Shown here: positions 6,537-15,448 of the stretch, one piece after another
Position numbering within the stretch: position 1 is the stretch's first letter
How the letters are laid out: the number at the start of each line of letters is the position of its first letter
IMG/VR virus record: IMGVR_UViG_3300049595_002318
Span: 1 to 25,235 of that record
Strand: one strand, 5' to 3'
DNA: 25,235 nucleotides
DNA from: a virus
Program-made: the position numbers and the translations under genes
Notes under the pieces: generated by a model
The model's database searches: none
The model's input: only the letters and a program-made list of their open reading frames with translations
What the model was told of the DNA's origin: nothing

Positions 6537-9036
6537 AAAGATTAAAGACAGGGAATGGTATAAATATCAACTTGAGAGATATGTACCATACACTGCATCT
6601 CCTATAGTACATGACTATATGGAGATGAAAAAACTCTATGAGTTTGTAAACAATGATCTATCTAAGTTTAAAGATGACATTGCTTACTACTGTGGTTCTT
6701 TAGAGGAATATGGTGCTACTGAAGAAACCCTTGTACCATACAATCCTATACCCAATAAGCTGGAAGTACTTAAAGGTGATCTTCTAGCTCGTGGTCTCAA
6801 TCACAGGATTATGCTCCTTACGGCAAAAGCTATCAGGGATAAAAACCAAGAACTCTTGAAAGCTTTTGAAATGAGTATTAATGAAGACTTATCTCTTGAG
6901 ATACAAAAACAACAAGCTTTGATGGAGGGTATGTCTAAGGAAGAAGTCGATCAGTACATAGAATCACTAAGGACACAACTTTCCCCCAAGGACTTAGCAG
7001 TTAAAACATTTCAAGGAGAGTCCGAGTCACTGTATTCTAAGTTACTACAACATGCAAATGTAGATCAAGCTATTCAGTCTAAGAAACTGGAAACACTGGA
7101 AGACTTGGTTACTGTATCTAGGGTGTTTTTGTATACTGGTTGGAAGAATGGTAGACCTTATATTAAAGTACTTAATCCTTTACATGTTGGGTTTCAGAAA
7201 AGCCCTGATACACAGTTTATAGAAAAAGGTGATTATGTATTTCATTGGGACGAGATTACTGTAGGTGATGCACTCCTTGAATATCAGAACAGGCTCGATG
7301 ATGAAGAGATACAGAAAATCCTTGATTATAGCTATACGCTAAATCCGTTGACAGAAAGTCATATGACAAAACCCGTCTTTGACCATGTAAAGTATTATTC
7401 GTTACTTACTTCACTAGGTGAGTTTAGGAGAAAGGGTATTGGCACCCATCAAGGTAATCAGCTTACTAATTATAATCTTAATCAAACTATCCAACGTCTA
7501 CACTTGGAGTTCAGGGCTTTTAAAGAAGTTATCTTCTTGACCATTAAAGATGAGTATAATACGCATGTGACGTTACAAGTAGATACCGATGTTATACCAT
7601 CATATGCTTCTAAGGTTAAATATACAAACAGGTGGATGGAAGAATCTACTAAGTATGTATGGGTAGATGAAGTTTCTAATCTGGAAATGGAAGCTGAAAT
7701 CTTAATGATACCTAGGAGGTATGAGGTAACAAGGTTAGGTAGTGATATCTTAGTTGATTATCGTGAAGTACCTTTTCAACCTGATTATGGCGATAATCCA
7801 TTTTCTAAGTTTGAACTATCGTATAAAGGTACGATACTGTACAATAGGAACGCTAAGTGGATATCTTTGGTACAACGTGCCATGCCTACAGCATTTCAGT
7901 ACATGGCAGCTAAAAGACTTCAAGACAGGGAAATTAGTAAGTATGTTGGTCAGGAAAGGGCTATTGATGTTGACCAGGTACCTGATGAACTTGGACAAGA
8001 TCACGAGACCAATGCTGAAATGTCTACAGACCCTACACTAAAAGCTGAGGTAATAGCAAGGAAGACAGGTACCAGGTTTTATTCCAGTGGTAGGAGTGCA
8101 AATGGTTTGCCAGCAGCACCTACCAGGACTATTGGTGTTACATATAATGTGGTAGATACCAGCCCTCAACTTCTTAACATACAGAACTTCTGTTCTATGT
8201 TGGATATGGAAGTAGGTATGCGTATGGGTATACCGCCACAAAGGGAATCCCTTACCATGCCCAACACTAATGTTACAGATAACAGACAAGCACTGGTACA
8301 ATCTACATTAGCTACACAGACACTGTTCTTTACTCTTGATATGGTATGGGCACATGCCCTTGACGAGCATATTATGAATATGCGTACTTATATTAAGAAT
8401 TATCTACAGGATAACCCCAACCTCAAACACTTTGACTTGGAATATATGTTGCCTGATGGTACTAAGGAATATATGTCAGTAGAACCTAAACATGTAGATA
8501 AACTTGAAGGTCTAGGTCTGTACCTGTTTGATAATGGTAGGGAACAACTGTACTTTAATTATATGTTGCAGTCTGTATTCTCTTTTGCACAAAATGCTGG
8601 TCAAGGTGTGGAACAGGTATCCAGTGTACTTAAAGCACTCACTACCACTAACTCTGTAGAAGAGATGCATAAGATCTTAGCTACTGAATCAAGATCAATG
8701 CAGGAACGCATAGATAAGCAACAACAGGAACAGATGCGTTTAATAGAAGAACAGAAGAAAGCTATGCGCGAACTTGAACAATATCGTGCTGATCTTAAAC
8801 TGGAAGGAGATCTAGCTAAGATACGTGAGCAACGTATATCTTCCAGGGAGATAGCTGAACTACAGGCACAATCATTAGCTAATCAATATGACATCAATAA
8901 GAACAAAGAAAACGATCTTATTGAAAGAGATAGGGAAAAACAAATATTTGAAGCTAGCGAAAAAGAAAAAGACAGACAACATGAAGAAAACCTTGCCCGT
9001 ATCAAAGCAAGTAGTATGAATCAAAAATCAAAGTAA
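6511..9036 (+). CDS. Portal protein
   Basis: 841 residues. The portal is the dodecameric ring at the capsid vertex that docks the terminase and starts head assembly. Recognition rests on position after TerL, size, and conserved-looking stretches VPYNPIPNKLEVLKGDLL (75-92) and VLNPLHVGFQKSPDTQF (220-236), which match the N-K-x-x-V-L-x-G and P-x-x-V-x-x... strands common to long Bacteroidota phage portals. The region from about 570 to 620 (MGIPPQRESL and TNVTDNRQAL) is typical of the channel-side helical part. From about residue 730 to the end it is a continuous charged coiled coil rich in Glu, Lys, Gln and Arg, likely the extended helical barrel inside the capsid. No maturation protease domain is fused to it. 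Confidence 0.87.
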   Translation: MNDAIKLREKIKDREWYKYQLERYVPYTASPIVHDYMEMKKLYEFVNNDLSKFKDDIAYYCGSLEEYGATEETLVPYNPIPNKLEVLKGDLLARGLNHRIMLLTAKAIRDKNQELLKAFEMSINEDLSLEIQKQQALMEGMSKEEVDQYIESLRTQLSPKDLAVKTFQGESESLYSKLLQHANVDQAIQSKKLETLEDLVTVSRVFLYTGWKNGRPYIKVLNPLHVGFQKSPDTQFIEKGDYVFHWDEITVGDALLEYQNRLDDEEIQKILDYSYTLNPLTESHMTKPVFDHVKYYSLLTSLGEFRRKGIGTHQGNQLTNYNLNQTIQRLHLEFRAFKEVIFLTIKDEYNTHVTLQVDTDVIPSYASKVKYTNRWMEESTKYVWVDEVSNLEMEAEILMIPRRYEVTRLGSDILVDYREVPFQPDYGDNPFSKFELSYKGTILYNRNAKWISLVQRAMPTAFQYMAAKRLQDREISKYVGQERAIDVDQVPDELGQDHETNAEMSTDPTLKAEVIARKTGTRFYSSGRSANGLPAAPTRTIGVTYNVVDTSPQLLNIQNFCSMLDMEVGMRMGIPPQRESLTMPNTNVTDNRQALVQSTLATQTLFFTLDMVWAHALDEHIMNMRTYIKNYLQDNPNLKHFDLEYMLPDGTKEYMSVEPKHVDKLEGLGLYLFDNGREQLYFNYMLQSVFSFAQNAGQGVEQVSSVLKALTTTNSVEEMHKILATESRSMQERIDKQQQEQMRLIEEQKKAMRELEQYRADLKLEGDLAKIREQRISSREIAELQAQSLANQYDINKNKENDLIERDREKQIFEASEKEKDRQHEENLARIKASSMNQKSK

Positions 9037-9071
9037 AGTATTTTATTTAAGTTAATTCTAATTTTGAGACA

Positions 9072-10058
9072 ATGGAAAAAAAATCGCTGTTTGAAGATCT
9101 GATAGGATTTGATGAACCAGTGAACTTGGAAGAACCTGTAGAGAAGGAAGTCATTGAAGACGAACCTCAAGAAACCCCTGATAATAACCTTGAGGATAGT
9201 CCTGAAGAAGAAATTGATGATAGGGTAAAAGTACTCTATGATATTTTGGTAGAGTCCAACATCATACCTGAGGATGAAGAGTTTCAACCTACTGTTGAAA
9301 ACTTTGAAACATTAGTTGCCGATTTACCGGAACAGATGTTTGCCCAGGCAGTATCTACCTTACCTGATTTTGCACAAGAACTTCTTCAGTTAAGTTTTCA
9401 AAAACCTGATCTTTCCGTACAGGATTTTGCCGAGTTCTTTGACACATATTATTTAAGGCCTTCTTCCATAGAAGCGCCTACCACTGATGATGAAGCGTAT
9501 GAGTTCCTCAAACCGCTCATCATGCAGACCAAGTTGTTCCCTACAGAAGAAAAAGCCACACGTTATCTTGACGACTTGTTACAAGATGGTCTATTACTTG
9601 AAAAAGCACAGGAAGTATATAATGACCAACAACAACTTGTACAACAAGAAAAACAAGAACAGTTAGAACTTGTACGTCAACAAAAATTACAAGAAGAACA
9701 ACAGCGTGTGCAGTTTTACGAACAACTTTATGATACTGTACAAAGCCTTGATTGGGACCAGGCCAGGAAACAAGCGGTACTGGAAAACCTCAAACCCGAT
9801 GAAGCTGCACGTAAAAACGACTTGATCAGCAAATCACCAAAAGCACTTGCACAACTTGCTGACATCTACTCGTATTTTGACGAAGCTAAAGGGGAGTTTG
9901 ACTTTAGTGAACTAGGTATACGCAAAGTATCACAAAAAGTAAAAACATCTAAGGATAATATTGAGCGGGATAAGATATCCTCTCATCTTTCTAAAATCAA
10001 AACAAACCCGAAAGATCCTGGTGGTTCTTTCTGGTCTTCATTTAAACAAACCAATTAA
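9072..10058 (+). CDS. Capsid scaffolding protein
   Basis: 328 residues between portal and major capsid genes, the usual place of the scaffold. The first 50 residues are strongly acidic (Glu and Asp, with Pro). A Gln- and Glu-rich coiled coil occupies about 180-225 (QQQLVQQEKQEQLELVRQQK). The tail is basic and ends DPGGSFWSSFKQTN, a plausible capsid-binding tail. There is no protease motif, so it is a scaffold without the maturation protease seen in HK97-like and T4-like phages. The 35-base gap before it is A/T-rich and holds TAATTTTG at 9059-9066, but no matching upstream box (see rejected list). Acidic N-terminus, coiled coil and basic tail are all seen directly; function is inferred from position and composition. 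Confidence 0.8.
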   Translation: MEKKSLFEDLIGFDEPVNLEEPVEKEVIEDEPQETPDNNLEDSPEEEIDDRVKVLYDILVESNIIPEDEEFQPTVENFETLVADLPEQMFAQAVSTLPDFAQELLQLSFQKPDLSVQDFAEFFDTYYLRPSSIEAPTTDDEAYEFLKPLIMQTKLFPTEEKATRYLDDLLQDGLLLEKAQEVYNDQQQLVQQEKQEQLELVRQQKLQEEQQRVQFYEQLYDTVQSLDWDQARKQAVLENLKPDEAARKNDLISKSPKALAQLADIYSYFDEAKGEFDFSELGIRKVSQKVKTSKDNIERDKISSHLSKIKTNPKDPGGSFWSSFKQTN

Positions 10059-10068
10059 TTTTTAAAAC

Positions 10069-11667
10069 ATGTTAAGACGTAGATCGGCTCTTGAGAAAGT
10101 AGTGCGCACAGGTTGGGGAGGCTCTTATGCAGACTCTTTTACCCATGCACAGCTATTTCGCAGTTATGGCCCCACGTATTTCGGCATGGTAGATGCACAA
10201 CTCTTCTCCTCTGAAATTGAATCCAACATTATCAATAAGCCTTGGGTATGGATGACAATGGCACAAGGTAATATGATGACCACACAACCTGGTCACACTG
10301 ATTATTGTTGGAGGCTTGCAGAAGATGTGCAAACCGATGCCAGGATTACACGGGTAGACACAAACCTTCCTACCTATCCAGGTAAAGGTAACACACAGTT
10401 CAAGATTTATCTTGACAGGGGTTGGTTCCATGCACCTGTACTTCTGAAGACAGATAGTGCTGATGCACCACTCCTGCGCATTGTAGGTAGCCCTGTACAG
10501 GTAAGTGCTACTGAATGGGAATATGTTGTACAGCTCCAGTCTGGTGACCCGAATGTATACATCCTCCCTAAGTACCTTGAAACTAACCGTAGGGTTATTG
10601 ACGGTGGTACTTCTGTAGCAGATGAACTCAACTACGAATACGGTGGTGATTACTTCGGAAGCGTATTTGAACTTCAGTCGCACATTGGTTACGTAGCACG
10701 TAAAGTAGAAGTTACCGATAAATTTATCCGTCTTGAAATGGATGGTAAGTCTAACGGTATGAGCTATGGTATCTCTGGTAATGGCGGTGTATATGCTGAT
10801 GGTAAAGCTATCAGCGCAGGTTATCTATACCAGCCAGGTCTTACCGATAAGACTACACCTAAGGTACTTGAGAAAGGTTCTTTCATTTCTATGGCTGAAG
10901 CACGCTTGTCGGAAAGGCTTCTTGAAGACAAGAACTTCATGATGGAATTTGGACAGAACGAAGTTACCTATCACCCGACTACTAAGCGCGTGATGAAAGT
11001 AGCTCCAGGCTGGAGGCAAATTCGTAAAGATGGACATTACCATCCACACAACGGCTCCCTCACACTTTATGACATCTATGATCGCATCCAGACTATATTC
11101 ACTACCCGTTATGGTGTAGGCGAACCAGTAGTAGTCTTGCGTACAGGTAAAGGTGGTATTGAATGGTTCTCTAAACTTGTAAAGGATGAAGCTGGTCTTT
11201 CTCCGTTTACACTTCTGGATAGCTATTTTGTATCGCGTACCAGTTCAGAAATTACACCTAACGCACTTAAGTTTGGTGCCCAGTTTACTGAAATTCTGAT
11301 GCCTAACGGTATCACCTTGAAAGTAATGTACGATCCTACTAAGGACAACCCACGTTACTATCCTGAGAAAGTACCTGGTACCAACTACTCTTATGAGTCA
11401 TATACTTTTGATGTACTTGACCTTGGTAACACTGATGCAGCCCCTGCTGGTGCACGTACCAAGTCTAACATCTCTATGGTATATGAAGATGCGTATGAGT
11501 CTTACTTCATGGTATCCAATGTATATGATATCATGAGCGGTGCTAAGAAAAACGGTGAGGTAGTATCTGCCCTTGACAAAGAAGCAGGTATCTATCGTGA
11601 ATCTTCTTGCGCCTTAGCAGTATGGGATACTAGCCGTATCCTGAGTATGCCATATTTGGCACTGTAA
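10069..11667 (+). CDS. Major capsid protein (HK97-fold expected)
   Basis: 532 residues directly after the scaffold. The N-terminus MLRRRSALEKVVRTGWGG is basic, followed by a region with WVWMTMAQGNMMTTQPG (about 59-75) and GWRQIRKDGHYHP (about 318-330). I cannot point to a textbook HK97 motif, so the assignment rests on order, size and expression signals. Arginine codons switch from AGG/AGA in TerL to mostly CGT/CGC here, as expected of the most abundant phage protein. The start has an A/T-rich leader (TTTTTAAAAC before the ATG) and no Shine-Dalgarno motif, which is normal for strong Bacteroidota genes. No delta domain is evident at the N-terminus, in keeping with a separate scaffold. It is longer than HK97 gp5, close to crAss-like capsid proteins. 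Confidence 0.85.
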   Translation: MLRRRSALEKVVRTGWGGSYADSFTHAQLFRSYGPTYFGMVDAQLFSSEIESNIINKPWVWMTMAQGNMMTTQPGHTDYCWRLAEDVQTDARITRVDTNLPTYPGKGNTQFKIYLDRGWFHAPVLLKTDSADAPLLRIVGSPVQVSATEWEYVVQLQSGDPNVYILPKYLETNRRVIDGGTSVADELNYEYGGDYFGSVFELQSHIGYVARKVEVTDKFIRLEMDGKSNGMSYGISGNGGVYADGKAISAGYLYQPGLTDKTTPKVLEKGSFISMAEARLSERLLEDKNFMMEFGQNEVTYHPTTKRVMKVAPGWRQIRKDGHYHPHNGSLTLYDIYDRIQTIFTTRYGVGEPVVVLRTGKGGIEWFSKLVKDEAGLSPFTLLDSYFVSRTSSEITPNALKFGAQFTEILMPNGITLKVMYDPTKDNPRYYPEKVPGTNYSYESYTFDVLDLGNTDAAPAGARTKSNISMVYEDAYESYFMVSNVYDIMSGAKKNGEVVSALDKEAGIYRESSCALAVWDTSRILSMPYLAL

Positions 11668-11701
11668 TTATCTGTATAACCTTATAAAAGAATAGCAAGC
11701 A

Positions 11702-12814
11702 ATGCAAGGTTTAAGATTGATAGTAAAACCTGTTCCGAGAGATAGTGTACAACGTAGGCACTTGACACCTGTAAGGGTGTGGGATCCTGAGAAAAAAACA
11801 TTTATCGACACAGGGCAGGTTACGGCACAGACTAAAGCACGTGGTGCAGTTGAGATCCTAAGTTTTATACCTAACCTACAAACAGGTAGGTATGTTACTG
11901 GTCTCGAAGAGATGATAGTAAACCCGTTTAAAGATATGGAGGTACTTGCCCTTAAAGGTAGGTACCTCCTATCTGATGACTGGGATGCACAGATACCACA
12001 GATTGTACAATCAGATAAGATTATGCGTCAAACCTGGTATGAAATCCTTGATGGTGTATCGCCTAACTCATACACACCTTTGATACCAAAGAACATACAA
12101 ACTATTGGACCAATGCGTGTAACTAGTGATGAAAAGGTACCAAGGACTTTCATGGAAACTTTTAAAGTTACCTTAGTCGATGGTGCCAATGTATTTCTCT
12201 GGGACCATTCCAGGTCTAGGATGGCAATACAACTACTCAAGAACCATACAGCTATTGCACCGGACAGGGACACTGCAAACCCTACACTCCATAACTGGTA
12301 TATAGCGTTGGAAGATGAAGAAGAACTTACAAGGGTAGAGATCGATGATATGGAGAACGAGGCTATTGCCGAGCTTACTGCCATACAAAAGAACCTACCT
12401 GAAGACAGGTTGTACAAACTTGCTGTTGTCTTAGACCTGGCCAAAGGTGAGATGTCGCCACTTATTGTTAAAGATATGCTTAACAGGTATATCAAGGCTA
12501 AGTCGAATGACAAGAAACTCAGGATATCAAAGTTCTTGGACACCACATCTGTGCTTAAGGAACAACCTGGTAGGTTTGACGTGCTTTATGCTGTTGCACA
12601 AGCTATTAACGTAGGCTTGTTGAGTTTTGATGCCGGTTACTTATACTGGAGGTCTAAAGCAGATCAGGCACAAGTATACCGCTGGCGTTCCAAAGCTGAA
12701 TTTGCTGCTTTCCTTGAAGGTGAGCATCAGAAATATAAACCTAAGTCTAAGGATAACGGTGTTAATTATTACGCTGATCTGTTGGCAGAACTTGAAAGTA
12801 GAGGTGTAAGATGA
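11702..12814 (+). CDS. Hypothetical virion-associated protein
   Basis: 370 residues between capsid and neck genes. The N-terminal half looks beta-rich (LRLIVKPVPRDSVQRRHL, YVTGLEEMIVNPF). The middle (about 200-240) is an acidic helix run (EDEEELTRVEIDDMENEAIA), and the C-terminal part has SPLIVKDMLNRYIKAKSNDK (265-284) followed by an aromatic segment with WRSKADQAQVYRWRSKAEF. No catalytic motif is visible. Position suggests a head completion, head vertex or ring component. It overlaps the next gene by the four-base ATGA. I do not recognise the family. Confidence 0.6.
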   Translation: MQGLRLIVKPVPRDSVQRRHLTPVRVWDPEKKTFIDTGQVTAQTKARGAVEILSFIPNLQTGRYVTGLEEMIVNPFKDMEVLALKGRYLLSDDWDAQIPQIVQSDKIMRQTWYEILDGVSPNSYTPLIPKNIQTIGPMRVTSDEKVPRTFMETFKVTLVDGANVFLWDHSRSRMAIQLLKNHTAIAPDRDTANPTLHNWYIALEDEEELTRVEIDDMENEAIAELTAIQKNLPEDRLYKLAVVLDLAKGEMSPLIVKDMLNRYIKAKSNDKKLRISKFLDTTSVLKEQPGRFDVLYAVAQAINVGLLSFDAGYLYWRSKADQAQVYRWRSKAEFAAFLEGEHQKYKPKSKDNGVNYYADLLAELESRGVR

Positions 12815-13512
12815 TAATAAGTAAAATGCATTGGTTGTTCAAAGAGCGTTATAATAGGAACTCTTCTAACTATTATCCGGATTTTACACCGGTGCAGATA
12901 GATCAGTTCCTTAACGATGCATCTGAAATCTTACTTCAGCAGTTTGCTGAGCGTGAGGATAAACAGGTATTCTTTGACATGCTAAGTCCACTTATTACAT
13001 CTCAGGTTTTAACACCTACTGGTTCAAGCCCTGTATATGAAATAGATTTAGGTCAACTTACCAAACCGTATTTCTACAATAAAAGGATTGTACTCAATAC
13101 GGACTGTGGTAATGTTAAAGCTACTGTTATTGGTCACGGTATCCTCAACGATGTCCTTGCCGATGCATTACAGAAACCATCTAAGAAATGGTTTAGGGCG
13201 TATGCTGTCTTTCAAGAAGGGAAGGTGGTATTGTATACGGACCATGAAGTCACTTCTGTCTTGATAGAATACTTTCAGGTACCTACCCCTGTATTCTTTG
13301 GTGGCTATGATACACTGGAATATCTTGAATGTAAGAAGACCGATCAAGATTGTACTCAATATTATTCATCTGTATCGGCACCGGTATCTTCTCCTTTTTC
13401 ACCAAACTACCATGCCAGGATTGTTGACGTGGCTGTTATGGAAGCACAAAGGGGTTTAGGACAACAAGAGATAGCGTTGACAAGTAACAAGATTAATTCA
13501 CTTTTAAACTAA
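12811..13512 (+). CDS. Neck / head-tail connector (adaptor) protein
   Basis: 233 residues. Its N-terminus is helical, with WLFKERYNRNSSNYYPDF (8-25) then QIDQFLNDASEILLQQFAER (about 29-48). This plan, a short loop followed by the F-L-N-D-A helix, is typical of portal-bound adaptor proteins in podoviruses and crAss-like phages. The C-terminus has ECKKTDQD then HARIVDVAVMEAQRGLGQQE, a helix resembling the H-x-x-I-V-x-x-A-V segment of such connectors. Middle residues are beta-rich. The gene sits where the adaptor is expected, between capsid and tail genes. The assignment is by pattern and position, not by alignment. Confidence 0.55.
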   Translation: MIISKMHWLFKERYNRNSSNYYPDFTPVQIDQFLNDASEILLQQFAEREDKQVFFDMLSPLITSQVLTPTGSSPVYEIDLGQLTKPYFYNKRIVLNTDCGNVKATVIGHGILNDVLADALQKPSKKWFRAYAVFQEGKVVLYTDHEVTSVLIEYFQVPTPVFFGGYDTLEYLECKKTDQDCTQYYSSVSAPVSSPFSPNYHARIVDVAVMEAQRGLGQQEIALTSNKINSLLN

Positions 13513-13521
13513 TTTAAAATT

Positions 13522-14922
13522 ATGTATAGGTCTAATCGTTCACAAGCTCCCATGGAAACTTTCCTTGTGAGCAAATCTAACCAGTCCATTGTGGTAAGTG
13601 GTGATATGAACACTGCCGGTACATCCCTGAATATCAGTGATGGACAGCTTGGTGTACTCTCTGCTGACCCTAATGGTACTGTCAAACCAGGTAACTTTAT
13701 CCCTGCAGGTACTACTGCAGCCAATGTTAAAGCTATCGAAATCGTACAAGGTACACCTAACTCTAGCCAGACCACAGAAGTAAATGCTTTTGGTATCGGT
13801 CACAAAGCTATTGTCAAATCCGGTATCATCAAGAAAGACAAGATCCGTAGTGTTGCCACATATGTATATGAGCACCCACGCTATAGCATCTGGTACCTAC
13901 GTTCTGTAAGTGGCCTTGTTGCAAGCAAGAACTATTACCTTACTGTCACTATGGAAGGTGAGCGTATTGACACTACTCATGGTATGAACCGTGAAGTAAT
14001 CCGTAACAGTGTCAAAATGCCTGCAACACTTCCTACTGATCCTGATGATTTCTTGTTGCAGAACCTTGCACTTAAGATCAATCAGTCCAGTAAGTTTGTA
14101 AACCCAAATACCAACTATTCTGGTAACAAGCCTATTGTAGTTTTCGGTATTGACAGCAATGGTTCTGGTTCTGGTCAAGCCATTGGTACTATGACCAAGA
14201 ACACTGCTGCTTTTAACTTTGCTAAGTACACTGTTGGTGGTTCTACTATCCAGTCTACTTTCAAACCGGACCTGGAGTTGATCAACTCTCTTAAGACTGC
14301 GATCACTTCTGTTGCTGGTCTTGCAAATGCTAAGATCGAAAACCTTGGTAATGTGACCCCTGGTAGTGCAGATACTGTAGATGGTTTGCTTATCATTGCT
14401 TTCCGTGAGAAAGAAATCGCTGCTTACGATGATGTTAAAGAACTCTCTATCCGCGCAGATGTAAACTTTGGTGCAGAACTTGGTGAAACACAACCTACGT
14501 ATACCCTCAGCCATGTATGTACTCCTTCTGAAGGTGTAAATACTGGTAGGCAGGTAGCGTTGCGTTATGCAGATAGGGCTGAACAACAGATCTTCACCCT
14601 GCAGAACTGGCCTGTTGATGGTAGGCCTTACCCTGTACCAGAGTCTTACCTCAGCAAAACTGGTAAGTATACGGTAACTATTATCGAATACTACGATACT
14701 GATAATGTACTTAGTGGTGAGCATGAGTTTACCAAGACTGCTGTTATCTGCCTTCCTGCAGCTATCTCCAGTGAGACTGTAGACGCAAGCACTGGTCTTA
14801 CCATTGCTACGGTAGATACCAATACGGTAAGTTCTTTGAACAGTACACTTGCAGCTTGGATCAACGGTTCTGCTAATGTAGAATACTTAGGTTCTGCTGT
14901 TGCAAACACGATCTTTGTATAA
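13522..14922 (+). CDS. Abundant virion structural protein (tail tube or decoration candidate)
   Basis: 466 residues, beta-rich with Gly, Thr and Ser, no signal peptide and no coiled coil. It begins MYRSNRSQAPMETFLVSKSN. Features include IRSVATYVYEHPRYSIWYLR and a long C-terminal part rich in small residues that ends NVEYLGSAVANTIFV. Arginine is mainly CGT/CGC, as in the capsid gene and unlike neighbours, so I infer high expression. The leader before the ATG is A/T-rich (AATTTAAAATT). Its last codon overlaps the next gene in TAATG. The two best candidates are a major tail-tube protein or a capsid decoration or ring protein. Nothing in the sequence decides between them. Confidence 0.65.
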   Translation: MYRSNRSQAPMETFLVSKSNQSIVVSGDMNTAGTSLNISDGQLGVLSADPNGTVKPGNFIPAGTTAANVKAIEIVQGTPNSSQTTEVNAFGIGHKAIVKSGIIKKDKIRSVATYVYEHPRYSIWYLRSVSGLVASKNYYLTVTMEGERIDTTHGMNREVIRNSVKMPATLPTDPDDFLLQNLALKINQSSKFVNPNTNYSGNKPIVVFGIDSNGSGSGQAIGTMTKNTAAFNFAKYTVGGSTIQSTFKPDLELINSLKTAITSVAGLANAKIENLGNVTPGSADTVDGLLIIAFREKEIAAYDDVKELSIRADVNFGAELGETQPTYTLSHVCTPSEGVNTGRQVALRYADRAEQQIFTLQNWPVDGRPYPVPESYLSKTGKYTVTIIEYYDTDNVLSGEHEFTKTAVICLPAAISSETVDASTGLTIATVDTNTVSSLNSTLAAWINGSANVEYLGSAVANTIFV

Positions 14923-15260
14923 TGAACCAGTTTGTTGATACATTAATTAATCAAACTGCAAAAGCAAATCCTAGTACGGAGACTGTCTATTCATTGATCT
15001 TATTGATCTTGATAGCAGTCTCCGCACTGCTCTTTTATCTATACCGTTCTGAGAGAAAAGAAAACACGGAATGGGCAGCTAAGAGTATGAAGGCAGCAGA
15101 GTTACTTGCTACCATTCATCTCAGGCTTGAAGATCAGCGTAAAGACTCAGATAGGATAGAAGAATTTAACCACAAGATAGATACGCTGATTGACAATGTT
15201 GCCAAACTTCAGGAGCTTAGGGATTTACTTATTGCGATAAGAGAATCCGTAAACCGATGA
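14922..15260 (+). CDS. Membrane-anchored coiled-coil protein (holin or spanin candidate)
   Basis: 112 residues: a short polar N-terminus, one transmembrane segment (VYSLILLILIAVSALLFYLY, 22-41), a basic stop YRSERK, then a charged helical region of about 70 residues suited to a coiled coil. This is the plan of an inner-membrane spanin and also of some single-span phage holins. No lipoprotein partner (o-spanin) is found beside it. Its start codon overlaps the structural gene's stop, and it overlaps the next gene by ATGA. It could equally be a membrane-binding virion component. Confidence 0.55.
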   Translation: MNQFVDTLINQTAKANPSTETVYSLILLILIAVSALLFYLYRSERKENTEWAAKSMKAAELLATIHLRLEDQRKDSDRIEEFNHKIDTLIDNVAKLQELRDLLIAIRESVNR

Positions 15261-15448
15261 AAGCCAACAAAGCCCTCAAAGACTTCGATAAGAAAATCCA
15301 AGACCTTGAGAAAGCTCTTGAAAAAGCTTTAGGAGGTACGATTACAGAGATAGTAAAGGTTTTACCTGACACGTGTTTAAATAATCTATCTAATCCAGAA
15401 TTAATAAAACCAACAACTAATGAGCAAGGTGAAAGTAAAGTTGATTAG
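15257..15448 (+). CDS. Small coiled-coil protein, unknown
   Basis: 63 residues. The first 25 are a Lys/Glu amphipathic helix (MKANKALKDFDKKIQDLEKA) and the rest is loop-like with one Cys and no signal peptide. It starts inside the ATGA of the preceding membrane protein and extends 29 bases into the next gene, a dense packing that supports its being real. No family recognised. It may be a partner of the membrane coiled-coil protein. Confidence 0.45.
   Translation: MKANKALKDFDKKIQDLEKALEKALGGTITEIVKVLPDTCLNNLSNPELIKPTTNEQGESKVD

Noticed and set aside
7754-8041. Forward open frame of 95 codons inside the portal gene
   Set aside because: It is a different frame within the portal coding sequence, which is fully open here and has good motifs.
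9059-9066. TAATTTTG resembling a Bacteroidota -7 promoter box before the scaffold gene
   Set aside because: No TTG lies 19-21 bases upstream, and the box ends only five bases before the ATG, so the transcript would have no leader. Low-complexity A/T sequence explains it.
12028-12546. Reverse-strand open frame of 172 codons
   Set aside because: Antisense to the 370-residue virion-associated gene, Ser- and Leu-rich like other shadows, and no promoter or partner gene on that strand.
13897-14724. Reverse-strand open frame of 275 codons
   Set aside because: It lies wholly opposite the 466-residue virion gene. Its translation has no recognisable pattern and is rich in Arg, Ser and Thr, as expected of an antisense shadow.
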